A stretch of 64,000 bases of DNA from Hanleya hanleyi (GCA_036873755.1 JAVTVY010020546.1:1-64000), one strand, 5' to 3'. Shown: positions 11,229-24,600, numbered from the stretch's first letter. The notes: generated by a model from the letters alone, not told the origin. Numbers and translations: made by a program.

Positions 11229-11940
11229 ATAAATATGACATTAATGATTAGCTCAACTGATGAGTGGACCTATAATGCTTGCTCGGATCTGGTGACATAC
11301 ATTGTATGAATAAAATAGGTCAAGGTCACTCATAATGGGCTTCTGATCGGTGACCAGATTGTACTAAATGACATTTAAATGACATCTACACATTATTGGC
11401 ACATTTCCACAGCAGGCAACACAAGGACACAAATAATTACAGTTGCAGCGAAAACCCATTGAAATAGTCCTTAGGTCTGATTTATTCACGCATCAGAAAT
11501 ATCAACATGAAGAAAACATTGATGGATGTATGCAGTGAATTATAAGAATACCCTAATGCCAGTAAATCATTGGAGGTTAAACTGCATGGATATGGTAAAC
11601 TATGTAAGCGCAGAACATATTTAAATTGAGAAAGCCACCAATATAAAAATAATATTTGACACTGTATCAAGAAGTAGGCCTATAGATCTGATGTCTCTCA
11701 TTGCAATCATCTTTTCGGTGATACTTAGGTCTCCTCTCTTCTAGCGTTTCTGTGTTTGCTCTCCACTACACGTACGAGGAGGATGCCATGAAAAAGAAGA
11801 AAGAGACAGATGTTATTATAGCAAGTCTTATATTGATGCTCATCACTCTGAATGGGGATATCCAAGAACAAGGGAGTGGGGAGTGGAGTCTGGAGCTAGA
11901 ACTGAAATAACAGCTGATGGGAGACAACATGATTACAGGC
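11229..11940. other. Gene-free stretch
   Basis: No gene or repeat boundary was recognised. Confidence 0.45.
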
Positions 11941-11944
11941 TTAA

Positions 11945-12381
11945 GCCCAACTCACACTATGAACATTTTGTTGTATTAGAACAGAACAGTTTGTTCGTGT
12001 TTTTGTTCGTGGTAACCTCACACTGCGAACATTTTCTCTTGACCGCCAGTCGCCGCGATCAAGCAGTGAGGCTGCCGGTCACGGTGAAGTGTTGTGTCAT
12101 GTGAGAGCGGCTTCGTCACATGACCGACATCTGCCAGTTGATTGGATAACTCTTAGTAAATGTTCGGACACATGTTCGCGATCACCACACACTGACATGA
12201 CTGAAGACAAAATTGTTTTGAGGACGAATACATGTTCCGAAAATCAAACATGTTTGATTTCACGAACTTGTCCCTCGAACAGAATGTTCGCCTTTCTGGG
12301 GCACCTCACATTGCAGACAAAACATGTTCTGAACAGTGTTTTTGTTCTAATACAACAAAATGTGCATAGTGTGAGTTGGGT
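11945..12381. mobile_element. Non-autonomous DNA transposon with TTAA target site
   Basis: TTAA flanks both ends (11941-11944 and 12382-12385). The terminal inverted repeats are about 45 bp with few mismatches, starting (G/A)CCCAACTCACACTATG and continuing with ACATTTTGTTGTATTAGAACA. A TTAA duplication is the hallmark of piggyBac-type insertion. The 437-bp body has no transposase and is full of GTTCG/CGAAC and TGTTC words. Confidence 0.7.
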
Positions 12382-12539
12382 TTAATGATGTAAAGATTGA
12401 GAAGGTACATTTATCCTAGTTGCCACCCTCTACCATCTCCTCCCCCCCCCCCCAGCAATGACAACACTGAGCAAACTGAGGAGTACTGCTCACAAGCAGT
12501 GTACCTAGAAGAGTACTCGTCAAATATGCAAATGCAGAG

Positions 12540-12718
12540 GAGTAATCCTCGCTACACTGTACAGACTCTGTCTTATGAAGCCTCCTACTCCTCACTACAC
12601 TGCACAGACTGTGTTTTCCAAGCCCCCTACTCCTCACGACACTGCTGGGACAGCCTGAAAACACCTACTCCTACACTGTGGAGACTCTACCATCTGCCTA
12701 CTTACTCCTCTGGGAACA
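12540..12718 (+). repeat. Short minisatellite, ~43-bp units
   Basis: About four diverging units have the form 'cctactcctcactacactg', 'acagactgtg', 'aagccc'. It lies just after a poly-C tract (about 12442-12452). Confidence 0.6.
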
Positions 12719-12724
12719 CTACAC

Positions 12725-14745
12725 ATATTGTTGTTGATGTAATACAATTTATTGTTGTTGTACATGTAAAACAAATTACTTTCGTTATCAAGTTGGATAG
12801 ATTCATTTCATGCATCCTAATACATCTTGAAGTTTCATACATATATTCAAAAGATATACATGTAGCAAGTAAACATTGGCTTTATTCAGTGTATCATTCA
12901 AAATAAAGCCTCTGTATACTTTACATGTAGATAAAGTTCACTGCTGATAGTGGCACAAAGAAATACCAAACTACTATTTATAAGTGCTCCCAAGACGTGG
13001 AAATTCACAAATAACAACTGAAGCATAATTTAAGCCGAGTAATTGGTAAATGGTAATTCACAATCACAAACAGTTGTGGAGATTTAAATTATAGATCTGA
13101 ACTTGCACTACATGTACATTTTCCAGTACATTATACAACTCAATTCTCTATGATGTGGTTACCTCCCCGCTCCCCTGTCCACTACATGTACCTGCAGAAA
13201 AATTGTTTTGGTGCATGTAATATGTAGATTTATGAGATCAGGTAGATTGTTTGCAACATTCCATGAATAAGTTGGAAGTAGAATGGAAAGAAAACATTTC
13301 TGAATACAGGGAATTTATATTGTAAATGATTTGATCACCACTAGATTCTAGAAACTCAATACCACGAGAAGGCTCATGATACATAATGTTGAAATTAAAC
13401 CATGATACAGATGGACAGAAAAGTGAATGGACAGAGAGACAGACGAGGACCTGACCAAGGAAACATACAAAAGGCACATCTACAGATTACATTTCCATAT
13501 TGAACAGAAGTTTCGTCGACCTGCCTTCAGTAGTTCTCAAGATATGGAGTCCGGGGGAAAAGAGGACAGACAGACGGACAGACAGATGGGGTGACAACAA
13601 TACCCCTTAGCCCAATCGGGCTGAGGGGTAAAAAGTAGAGTCTTTTATTCCTGGTCAGCTGCTTGAGCAAAGAGTCCATGGACCTTCGAGCAAGCTCGCC
13701 CAGTAGCCAGATTTAATATTTGAAATCCCACATTTGAATTTTGGTTTGAATTTGCAATATGTGCAGTTATGGTGAGACTTTGGTGAGCTTAGTCTTGATA
13801 TTTCACCTCAAAATGCACATAATTTCTTTTTCTTTTTTTTCTACTAGGTTTGGGGTGTCATTGCATACTCAAAAGTGTTTGGTCACAATCCACCCTTTAA
13901 GTGGAGATATCACATCTAGAACTGAAGTTAACAGACAGCCAGATGAATGGACAGACACTTCCAAATCAATAGGTTTCTTCCTTGAGGTATATCTGAAATT
14001 CTGTCACATTCTGCAATCCTGTATTGGAGTTCATCACCTGGATAATAAAAATATATTTCCAGCAACATGATATTCAGGCTGCAGTGACAGATCTTTGCAT
14101 GACCCTTGACCTCAAAATCAATCCAGAACAGGAAACTAATGCACAAACAACAGGAAACTGACTGATGCACATGCAGACAACAGATAACAAGAGCCCAAGG
14201 GGCTTCAATATACGCCCGTATATTTGGAATTACATTGGTCCAAACTTCAAGGTTGTTTAATAGCCTTGATTCCAATTGGTAGCTAGCAATCCAGAGAAAG
14301 GTCTACAATTTTGTGCTTCTGAGAATGTAACATATATCACATCTTATGTTGAATGATAATCTAAAATGAGCTTAACTCTTGGTAACTAGTTGACCTTGAA
14401 GCAAGAGCCAAGAGCTAGCTCACATAATTTCCACACTGAAATCGACAATAGTCAAACACAAGAAAACAGTAGTTTTTCTGCAAAAGGATTCCTTTCAGGC
14501 GAGAGAATTTTTTTATGAAGGAAGATCGAAGAAACTGATGAATGTAAACCTTTGTTCTTGAGTTAATAAACAGGTATGAACTTCATAAAGGACCCCTCTC
14601 CCCGTTAAATTACTAAATGTATGGTTTTTATTTCACAACATTTTAACTAAATGTAGCTGTTTCAAACATGGGAGGCAACTCCACAGGACAAATGCCATAT
14701 ACATGTAGGGGAGAGAACTCTGAATATTCCAACCTAACACATATA
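12725..14745. other. Mostly featureless, with a repeat end at 13540-13632
   Basis: At 13560-13632 a GGACAGACAGACGGAC tract is followed by the hairpin CCCCTTAGCCC / GGGCTGAGGGG and TAAAA, the terminal layout shared by other tandem-repeat elements here. The rest shows no gene or array. Confidence 0.45.
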
Positions 14746-14749
14746 GTCA

Positions 14750-15940
14750 GCTAAACTTGATTCAGTTTTGTGGGACTGTGACCTTGACCTTTGACAAATT
14801 GATCTCAAAATGTATGGCTTCTCTTTGCCATGTGAGTGAGGTATACTCAAAGTTTGGTACCAATCCATGCCTTGAAACTAGATATCGCATGGGCAACAAA
14901 TGTTAATGGTTGAATGGACAGAATGCAACATCGCATTACACGACCTCGTCTTCGACAGGCATATGAAAATGGGACTTTTACTGATTTCTTTATTTTGGAG
15001 TCACAGTGACCTTGACCGTTGACCCACATTTTGGTATGTAACACATCATGTCCCTCTCATGTATCTCCTGATTTTGGGGTCACAGTGACCTTGACCTAAA
15101 TTTTAGTACATGACACATCGTCTTCCCTCAATTTATCAATGGACACAAAAAAATCATGATTTTTAAGAATTTCCTGATTTGGGGGGTCACAGTGACTTTG
15201 ATGTTCAGCCTTGACCTAGTAGTCATTTTGGTACGTGACACATCATGTCCCCTTAATGTATCTACTGACACAAACAGTTTTTTTAAAGATTTCTTGATTC
15301 TGCGGTAACAGTGACCTTGACTATTGACCTTGACCTAAATTTTGGTACATGACAAACCGTCTCCCCGTAATTTCTCAATAGACACAAAAAAATCATTATT
15401 TTTAACAATTTCACGATTTTTGGGGTCAAAGTGACCTTGACCTACATTTTGGTATGTGACACATGTTCCCCTAATGTATCTACTGACACAAAAAAATGTT
15501 ATTTTTGATAATTTCCTGATTTTGGGGTCACAGTAACCTTTGACCTTCGACCTTGACCTAATTCTTGGTATGCGACTCTTCGTTTCTCCCTATTGAACCC
15601 ATTCACAAAAAAAATTAGTACTTTTTAATGATTTCCTGATGTTTAGGTCACACTGACCTTTGACCTTGATTCTGGGGACACAGTGAACTTGATTATTGAC
15701 CTGGATCTAAATTTCGGGACATGACAAAACAGCTCCTATAATTTCTCAATGGGGTCACAATAACCTTGACCTACATTTTGTTAGGTGACGCATCGTGTCC
15801 CCCTAATGTATCTACTGACGCAAAAAAAAATATTTTAAAAAATTTCCCGATTTTGGGGTCACAGTGACCTTTGACCTTCGACCTTGACGTAATTTTTGGT
15901 ATGCGACACTTCATTTCCCCCTATTGAATCCATTCACAAA
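14750..15940. repeat. TGACCTTGACC tandem array, left part
   Basis: Units of roughly 90-190 bp share 'gatttcctgattttggggtc', 'acagtgaccttgacc', 'ttggtacgtgacacatcgt' and 'ctactgacacaaaa'. The TGACCT words give direct repeats with spacing 0 or 1. The array is interrupted at 15941 and resumes at 18204. Confidence 0.75.
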
Positions 15941-18203
15941 AGATAGTGCCACGGCACTGTAGCGCTCATCTGGCTATAACTGGAGAAAGTGGCTGCGAGA
16001 AATTTTTACTGAAGAACTGCAATAGAGGAGTTTCTAACTTGCGTTGTCTCCCCTGAACAAAATGGCAACATAGTCGATTTCACAGGAGGTCAAGCTGCAA
16101 ATTCATGATTGTAATTGGAGGTTATGGAATAAAGGCAATTATACCAAAATATAATGTGTGATTGTCAGTAAGCTGTATAAGCAATAACCAGAACCAATTT
16201 TTATTATGTGATTGCAGTCGTTCGTCCGTCTGTCCACTTCGTGTCCGGACAGTACATTGGACAGTTTTTAACCTACGATTCCAATATTTTGTGGGTATAT
16301 GCACCAGGGGGAGACATGTCGAGTACGAAATATGTGCGACTGGGTTGTTACGATGGCAATGAGATGTAACAGGACATTTTTCCAATGAAAGTATTCTCTG
16401 GTGAGGTATGGCCTAACCAAGACATACCCCCATCTGTCTGCGAAGATGTAAAAGATAGTGCCACGGCACTGTAGGTCATCTGTCTGTAACTGGAGAAAGT
16501 AGCTGTGAGAAATTTTTACTAAAGAACTGCAATAGATGAGTTTCTAACTTGTGTTGTCCCCCCTGAACACTATAAAATGATCCATGCAGTTATTTCCTGA
16601 GATTTTATGATAAAGTTTCATGGGAAATTCAAGATGCGGCAATATTGGATTTTCGAAATGAACCAAAAAAAGGTATCTTGCACAACTGGACCACAAGGGG
16701 AACCTGTGTATCAACATCCATGCAGTAATATCCTAAGAATTTACGATAACAAAATTTCATGGGGAAATCCAAGATGGCCACCTGGTGGCCATATTGGATT
16801 TTTCAATCAGACCATATATGGTATCCTGCACAGCTAGACCCCAAGGGCAACCTCTGTACCAAATTTGAGAAAGATCCATGCAGTAGTTCCTGAGAAATCA
16901 CGATAACAATGTTTCATCTGGAAATCAATCCAACTACAAATTGTATCTTGCGCAACTAGACCCTAAGGGGAACCTCTGTACCAAATTTGAGAATGATCCA
17001 TGCAGTAGTTCCTGAGAAATCGCGATAATGTTTCATCTGGAAATCCAAGATGGCCGCCTGGTGGTCATATTGGATTTTTCAATCAGATCGCAAATTGTAT
17101 CTTGTGCAACTAGACCCCAAGGGGAACCTGTGTATCAAATTTGAGAAAGATCCATGCGGTTCTTCCTGATAAATCACGATAACGAAGTTTCATAGGGAAA
17201 TCCAAGATGGCCGCCTGGTGGCCATATTGGATGTTCGAATCCGAGCAGAAAAGGTATCTTGCACAACTAGACTCCCAAGAGGAACCTGTGTACCAAATTT
17301 GAGAAAGATCCATGCAGTAGTTAACGAAAAATAATGACAAGATTTCACTGGCAAATTCAAGATGGCCGCCTTGTGGCCATATTGGATTTTTCAATCAGAC
17401 CACAAATTGTATCTTGCACAACTAGACCCCAAGGGGAACCTCTGTACCAAATTTGAGAAAGACCCATGCAGTACTTCCTGAGAAATCGAGATAACAATGT
17501 TTCATCTCGAAATCCAAGATGGCCGCCTGGTGGCCATATTGGATTTCTGAATCAGACCACAAAAGTATCTTGCACAACTAGACACTAAGGGGAACCTGTG
17601 TATCAAATTTGAGAAAGATCCATGCAGTACTTCCTGATAAATCACGATAACGAAGGTTCATAGGGAAATGCAAGATGGCTGCCTGGTGGCCATATTAGAT
17701 GTTCGAATCAGAGCAGAAAAGGTATCTTGCAGAACTAGACCCCAAGGGGAACCTGTGTACCAAATTTGAGGAAGATCCACAAAGTAGTTCCTGAGAAATT
17801 GCAATAACAATGTTTCATGGGGAAATCCAAGATGGCCGCCTGGTGGCCATATTGGATTTGTGAATCAGACCACAACAGGTATCTTGCACAACTAGACCCC
17901 AAGGGGAACCTGTGTACCAAATTTGAGAAAGATCTATGCAGTAGTTCCTGAGAAATCGCGATAACAATGTTTCAATGGCAAATTCAAGATGGCCGCCATG
18001 GCGGCCATATTTAAAATCGTATCGACACGGCATGAACAAATTCTGGTGTACTCATTGGGGGGAACATGCATGCCAAGTTTCAGCTTAATCGGCCAAGCGG
18101 TTTCAGAGAAGAAGATGTTTACGGACGACGCACAACGGACGACGGACGACGGACAGTCAGGCCATGACATAAGCCCATCGGGCCTTCGGCCCAGATGAGC
18201 TAA
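15941..18203 (+). mobile_element. Tandem-repeat element inserted in the TGACCTTGACC array
   Basis: The element begins at the small palindrome AGTGCC-AC-GGCACT. It carries subterminal inverted repeats (GCTCATCTGGC at 15964-15974 against GCCCAGATGAGC at 18189-18200) and ends with GGACGACGGAC tracts, a GGGCCTTCGGCCC hairpin and CTAAAA. Inside are about eight 155-bp units containing 'aagatggccgcctggtggcc' and 'tatcttgcacaactagaccc'. The initial about 120 bp occurs twice (15941-16062 and about 16450-16570). Bivalve 'pearl' elements and Helentron-associated elements have this architecture (tandem core plus 3' hairpin). That family placement is inference. Confidence 0.65.
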
Positions 18204-18728
18204 AAATTAGAATGAGTTTTTATGATTTCCTGATTTTTCAGTTACATTGTCCTTTGACCTCTGACCTCGCCCTACATTTGGTATGCAACACATCGTCTCC
18301 CCTAGGGCATCACCAAAAATTAGAACTAGATACAAAACTGTCAATGTTCAATGATTTCCTGAGTTTAGGCAACAGTGACCTTTGACTTCCGACCTTGACC
18401 TCAATTTTGGTACGCGACACATCGTCTCCACCTAGCGTATCCACTCACAAAAAATTGCAACTGTGGATAGAAAACGTTCACAGATATAGACCGGACACGA
18501 ACACTTCAGTGATTTCCTGTTTTTTAGGCCAGTGACCTTTGACCTCGACCTTCATCTTGGTACGCGACACATCGTCTCCCCATGAGGTATCCACTCACCA
18601 AAAATTGGAACTGTAGATAGAAAACTGTCCCAGATATAGACCGGACACGAGGGACGGACAGACCGACAGACAGACGGATGGCCGGAAACCACCATCACAT
18701 AATATGTCCGCCTTTTGGCGGGCGTAGA
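18204..18728. repeat. TGACCTTGACC tandem array, right part
   Basis: Continues the array split at 15940, with the same 'gatttcctga', 'tgacctttgacctc' and 'cgcgacacatcgtctcc' words. It ends with GGACGGACAGACCGACAG, a GTCCGCC-TTTT-GGCGGGC hairpin and TAGAAAAA. Confidence 0.7.
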
Positions 18729-18787
18729 AAAAGGAGTAAATTTTGCCTGAAGTATAACTGCTTCTATGTCTCAAATTGAGGCCTTTC

Positions 18788-19281
18788 TTAAAAGTGAAAT
18801 GCAAAGGTTTTCATATTTTCATTTTTATTTTCTTCATGGGCCTGTTAGCAATTGAAATATTAGCCTAACTACTTCATTTGATTTTATTTGAAGTATTTTG
18901 TCTCCTGGTAATTTTTGAAAAATGCTTTGAAGTTGGTATCTCAAACCCGGCCGATTTCAGAAATGAAATCTGCATCGCTTATCTGCCCTTGTTTGACGCT
19001 GGTTTGTGCACAATGTCACATCAGACCACCTGGTCTATACATGTAATGTTCAGTCTCCGGTCGGCTGGTCTGACGGGACGTCAAAATCAAGGAAAGATAA
19101 GTGATGACGTTTTTGCAGGTCTGGGCTAGGGGTACGTATACCAACTTTTAAATAGATTCTAGCAGACAAGATAATTCAAATTAATCCAAGTGAAGTAGAT
19201 ATACTGGTATTTCTATCATCATTCAACCTTTATTAAATGTGAAACTGAGAATTTAAAAATCTTTGCATTTCACCTTTAACC
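18788..19281. mobile_element. Inverted-repeat element, 'gtgaaatgcaaag' family, copy 1
   Basis: The ends read 'aagtgaaatgcaaag' (left) and 'ctttgcatttcacctt' (right), with inner arms sharing 'gaagtattttgtct' against 'agacaagataattc'. The same family lies at 41540-42101. It has no coding content. Confidence 0.6.
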
Positions 19282-20124
19282 AAGTGTTGTTTTAACAAAA
19301 TTGGGTTAAAATGGCCTTTTGATTCACAATGCTCCTAAATGTAATCAAGACCACCAAGTATCGCGCAGCAGATGGTATACCGTAATGGAGATACTTCTGT
19401 TTGTAATATACTTCTGCCAATACATAATTAATAACAGTTAATCACAACTGAAACCATTATTCTGTTTATTTTACAAATGTTTTCAGATCAGGTTACATCA
19501 CTTTGACTGCAATTAAATACCTGGGCAGTCTGTCAATACATATATATACCCCAATAACCACACATGAATTCTGTCTACATTGACACACTGTACAGACTTC
19601 GAAGTGATATGACAATTTACTTCAAGATGCAGATTATTATAATAGTAAGTCTGATAGTAGTAATTCCTGCAACAATTCAATCATATCATTCTATTAACAC
19701 TAAATGGGGTTTGCCAGCTACACTAGACTGCACTAGTGCTCTAACAGGAAAAGAAGACATGACGTCATAAAACAGACAATTCTAATGTCGTTACATTATG
19801 ACGTTACCTTTGTGATGTCCAGAAAAACAACACAGCAAGGAAGCAATCAGAGATTACTCAATTGTATGCCCCCCGCCCCCACCTCTTCCGCTTTAATCTG
19901 ACACTGCCCCGCCATTGTTCTGTTCTGTATTGTTCTGTGGAGGCCTAATTTGGATGATAATTATAAAAAAATTTCGGCCTGCCTCACATAATACAAATGA
20001 TATTTCAAGTATCGACCAACAAGTAATAATACAATGTTTTGATGCAACATGGTCGCCCGAGGCTTTCGCCAAATCCAAAAATGTGACCTGATTAATGAGA
20101 CCTAGATTCCTTGTGGTGAAATTG
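19282..20124. other. Gene-free stretch
   Basis: A 68-codon open frame (19564-19770) contains a hydrophobic run, but nothing supports it as a gene. Confidence 0.4.
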
Positions 20125-20665
20125 ATGAACAAAGGGCCATAACTCTTGAAAATATAACCGAAAGCAGAGAAACTTCACGCTGCTCAACTACAAGGCACTG
20201 ACCACATATCCTGCAAATTCCATTGTTGTCCATACAATATTAACCGAGATCCAGCCAGGACAAGTCCCAATTCACAAAGACTTAATGAACAAAGGGCCAT
20301 AGCTCTTCAAGATATATGCGAAACGCGGAGAAACTTCACGCTGCACAACTACAGGGCACTGACCACATACCCTGCAAATTTCATAATTGTCCATACAATA
20401 ACCCAGATCCAGCCCAGACAAGTCCCAATTCACGGAGATTTCAGGAACAAAGGGCCATAACTCTTGAAAATATAAGCGAAACGGAGAGAAACTTTACGCT
20501 GCACAACTGTGGGGCACTGACCACATATCATGCAAATTTCATACTTGTCCATACAATATTAACCAAGATCCAGCCCGGACAAGTCCCATTCACAGAGATT
20601 TCAGAAAAGGGGCCATAACTCTTGAAAATTATACCGGAACTCGGGAAAAAACTCCACGCTGCACA
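20125..20665 (+). repeat. Tandem array, ~160-bp unit
   Basis: Four units with 'gaacaaagggccataactct', 'gagaaacttcacgctgc', 'ggcactgaccacatat' and 'gatccagcc'. The units remain alignable but differ by point changes. Confidence 0.75.
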
Positions 20666-21397
20666 ACTACGAGGCACTGAAATGAATGTATCATGGAACA
20701 TATAGTTTATAGAGAGTGCATCCTGGGCTTCCAGTGGGTGTATTGTGGATCAGTCCTGATCCACTGTGGATTTACAGTGAGTGCAGATTTCACTGAGTGT
20801 ATCATTGGGCTTACATTGAGACTGAGTGTATTGTAGACTTCAAATAATTGAGGTTCCAGTGAGATAGCAAACATCCAGTCAGTACAACTTGTGGACTTTG
20901 AACATTGCTGAACGTTTCTGACCATCAGACAGAACAGAACATGGATACACAAATAGCACACATGATTTTTCCACTCTTTTATTGTTTAATCTCACAAATG
21001 ATACAAAATTTGAGACTCATTGGTGTGCCAATTTTACTTCTGATGTATTGCATTATTAAGCTTTAACAGGTTTAAAAGGATTGAGGTACACAATGTGATA
21101 AAAACATGTAGAAACATACGAAAGATCATAAATAAATAATCAACAAGATTGTAATATCTGAGCATCTACGATGAGATGTCCCCCAGTACTGACTTCTGAA
21201 TATCACTTAATTTGACATGATAGTTAATAAACCTGATAAATGATAGTTTTGTTCACTGACAGAGATTTTTTCATTGTGATCTATTTTTAGCAAGTTAGCC
21301 AGACATCTGAATCATGATATCGATCAGTCATACAATATGTACCATGTGGAAAGTCTCCCCACTTCAGACCGTAGTAATTGACTAAAGTATACTATAA

Positions 21398-21680
21398 GTT
21401 ATACCAGTCTTTGGGTGAGTGAGCGAATATGATTTAATGGGGCTTTCAACTATATTTCAGTCATATCACGATGTTGGGTCCTATTGCTTTTCACACCCGG
21501 GAACCACACAGGTGGGGTCGTCCTATTCCTTTTAACACCCATACCCGTCTTTGGTATGGGTGAACAGGTTGCTATCTCGTCAAGTAGATAAATATTTTCA
21601 TGAGCCCACAGGGCGAGTGAAAATATTTATCTTTGAGATGAAATACCAGCGTGTATACCCATACAAAAGACTGGTATAAC
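21398..21680. mobile_element. Palindromic MITE split by a SINE
   Basis: The ends are GTTATACCAGTCTTT and its inverse. The arms pair over more than 50 bp around a short centre near 21595 ('gataaatattttca' / 'tgaaaatatttatc'). A SINE interrupts the left arm. Confidence 0.7.
21415..21546 (-). mobile_element. SINE nested in a MITE
   Basis: GTCTTTGG lies on both sides (21407-21414 and 21547-21554), an 8-bp target duplication of the MITE arm. It carries the (GTGA)n tail on the left and the 'tcatatcacgatg' core. The copy is shorter than those at 10766 and 36404. Confidence 0.75.
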
Positions 21681-24600
21681 AAATTTATCACATTGACGAG
21701 TTATTTTCCTCTTTGGTTTATAGCATATATCTCCAATAGCAACCATGTCAACCAGAAAGAAAGATCTGCACAAATCAACATTGAAAGTTCTATCATCTTT
21801 CCCTTCTGGCTATGCTTGTCTAGTAATGCTGTGTTGGTAATTAAATTGATGTTGTGTTACACAGGTGATATCCGATTTCACTATAATTGCACACTGCAAT
21901 GAGTGGACATGGATACACAATGCATCATGGGCTTCAACATGTTCAAGAGGCACAAAACGTTGTCAGGGTTTATATGACATGAGATCAATTCCGTCATAGC
22001 TAGTTTCACAGAAATCCTACAGATGGAGAACGGGAGAGATAATTTAGTACAGTAGAAAAAGTAAATATAAGGTGGGAATCAAATAATACATACATATATG
22101 TAATATATCAAAACAGATTCTATATACATGTTGGATACACTATAAGACTACATAATGTGTATCTCATATTTTGCTTGGCTGACATGGCTGAGTTATATCC
22201 TGTATGTTTGACACGAATGTGACGCAGATCTGAGCCAGACATATAATGGAGGGAAATGTGGGACGAAAAATATGTGATCTTTTGACTTCCACTTGATGGT
22301 AATAATTCACAGGCCTGGGGTGCATAACGACATCACTAATTTCTAAACTGTCACCGTAAGAGAATTTGCCCCTATCCGCTAGCGGGTATTTGAGTCAGAA
22401 AGGACAAAAAACATCAAATGTACCATTCTTGTAACAATGAAATACAGTGATGTCTTGCAACAATTGGATATGACGAAAACAAAGGACATTATACTTGATG
22501 AAATGAAGCCGCTGGCATTACAATAGAAAATGCTGACTTGAATGTCCAAATGTATTACAGTGACAATTGCTGGTCTATAATATGACTGAGCCAATGAAAT
22601 TTTTAAATTATTCAAATTGCTGTTTGCTTAATTTATTGCACTGTTTGTATGAGACGAACTCTTTTCAGGTTATCCAGTCACACATGTTGTCCTCCCCCCC
22701 CAGTCTTGAGTGCTCACTGGTCACGGCAATGGCAAATTACTTGTACAGTGACAGCTAGTTCCAAGAGGAGTATTCATTATGTCAGTCTGGTTGTTTGGTC
22801 TCAGAGTACACACAAGAAATAAAGCATACAGGATATACTCAACCCTGTCAACCCTGCTGCAAACACACAGAACTATAACTCTACAATCTGAATCAGACCC
22901 TATATAATATATATGCACACATATATCACATTAGTTATGAGTATATAAATAAACGTGGTTAGAAAATAAAATCGGAATGAGCTTCCACTAGCTTCTACAA
23001 AGATACATGATATATATGGTAGAAAATGTCATATAGAGAAAAAGATGGAACCGTAACATAACCACATGTACATGTACTTACACATATATTCGTGGAAAGT
23101 CCAGAAATTAATATATCACCATGCAATTGATCACCGCTGCGTTTCCATGGCATGTCTATGGACTTAACAATGACAGAGTTTGTATTCATTTAAAAAAACT
23201 CCTCTTTCATATATGTATACATGTATAACATAAAAAAGTCGGTTAAAATATTTAAATGTTGATGTAGATAATAGTGTTTTATGGGCACATTAAGCACAGA
23301 GAATTCAAACTGTGAACTGAGGGACTTTACAATGAGACCATGCTACACATGTAAGCATGTTGAGTGAGAAGGTTCAGATCACCTTTCAACTAAAATAAGA
23401 AAAGGCTATTTTGTGGATAACACCATATTTTATGGCTGGTACTGATGTTTCATAGAGACACTTCCAACTTTCTCAAAGCTGAGAGTTGTCATCCGTATAA
23501 TAACCTTGTGTTAAACACGACTTTCATATGCCTATCAAAGAAACTTAAAACGTCTAAAAACTTTTGAGTGAATTTTTTGTTGTTATTTTTTTTAAGTAGT
23601 GTGCTATGCAATTAAGGTACTGTGTTCCCCACTGTGACACACATTTTTGCATACAATTCCAGTAGTGTATGTACAACTGTATCCAAAACCTCTTTCCTAA
23701 ATAATTACATGCATTTCATTCTTAAAGATGTAATCAGCCTCAAATCTAGGCTGGAATCGAGGTATCTCGAGCTCCGCAGAAGTGACATGTTATGACAGGT
23801 ACAAATAAAACACATTTGACCATGTGAAACTGAACTTGTGGATACATGTACATGTACCATTCATGAGAAAATTGAACGAATATTTTTTTGACAGCAGTGT
23901 CAACAAGCGTATATATGGGTGGTGGTGCATTCTACCTACATATTCTCTGTTGAATGGAGAGACAGAAAAGCCATCAAAGTGGACAGAGTTACAAATTTTT
24001 CTCAAAATATTCTTGCTGTTTATGGCCATCTCACTACCATCAAATACAATATCTATGACGCTTGACTAAACTTTTCTGCTGAAAAAAAACCACAGGGCGT
24101 GGAGAAGGGAGAGTTTACAAAATCCATCGATTTTGAGGCTGATTACGTCTTTAATTTCCCAATGTTTTGGATAAACAACAATGTACAATGTAATATGATA
24201 TGTAGTTCTGTGTCTAAATGATATAAAGGTGTACACAATAATGCATCAAATAAGTATGAAAAGGTACCAGTGTGAACAAGATAAAACAAAATGTTTTCTC
24301 AATCTGACAATGTCCAGCATCGTCTTCATATAAAGCAAGTGCAAAAATAAAGCTGCGCATGAATGAAATAACAGTTCCTTCAGCATGTTCAGTAGCATTT
24401 CTATGTACAGGTGTGTCTACATGTATATAAAAGAAAATACAGAGGTACCACTTCTGAAATGCCAGATGATTAAAAAACAAATAATTAGCTCAATCAATTG
24501 AGAGAGATTCTTGGGTGAAATTGGAAAGGAATAAACAACATGCTTGCCGATTTCGCTCACTTTGCTACCGGTGAATTTGTTCTCGATTGAATGCTCCAGA

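Noticed and set aside
16122..18198. Many short frames with 'GYTGSPWGLVVQDT'-type peptides
   Set aside because: Generated by the 155-bp repeat; the same peptides appear at 56963-57476 from the same repeat.
19564..19770. 68-codon plus-strand frame with a hydrophobic run (MQIIIIVSLIVVIPA) and a TATA-like stretch upstream
   Set aside because: Looks like a signal peptide, but there is no recognisable mature domain, only one Cys and no poly(A) or splice support.
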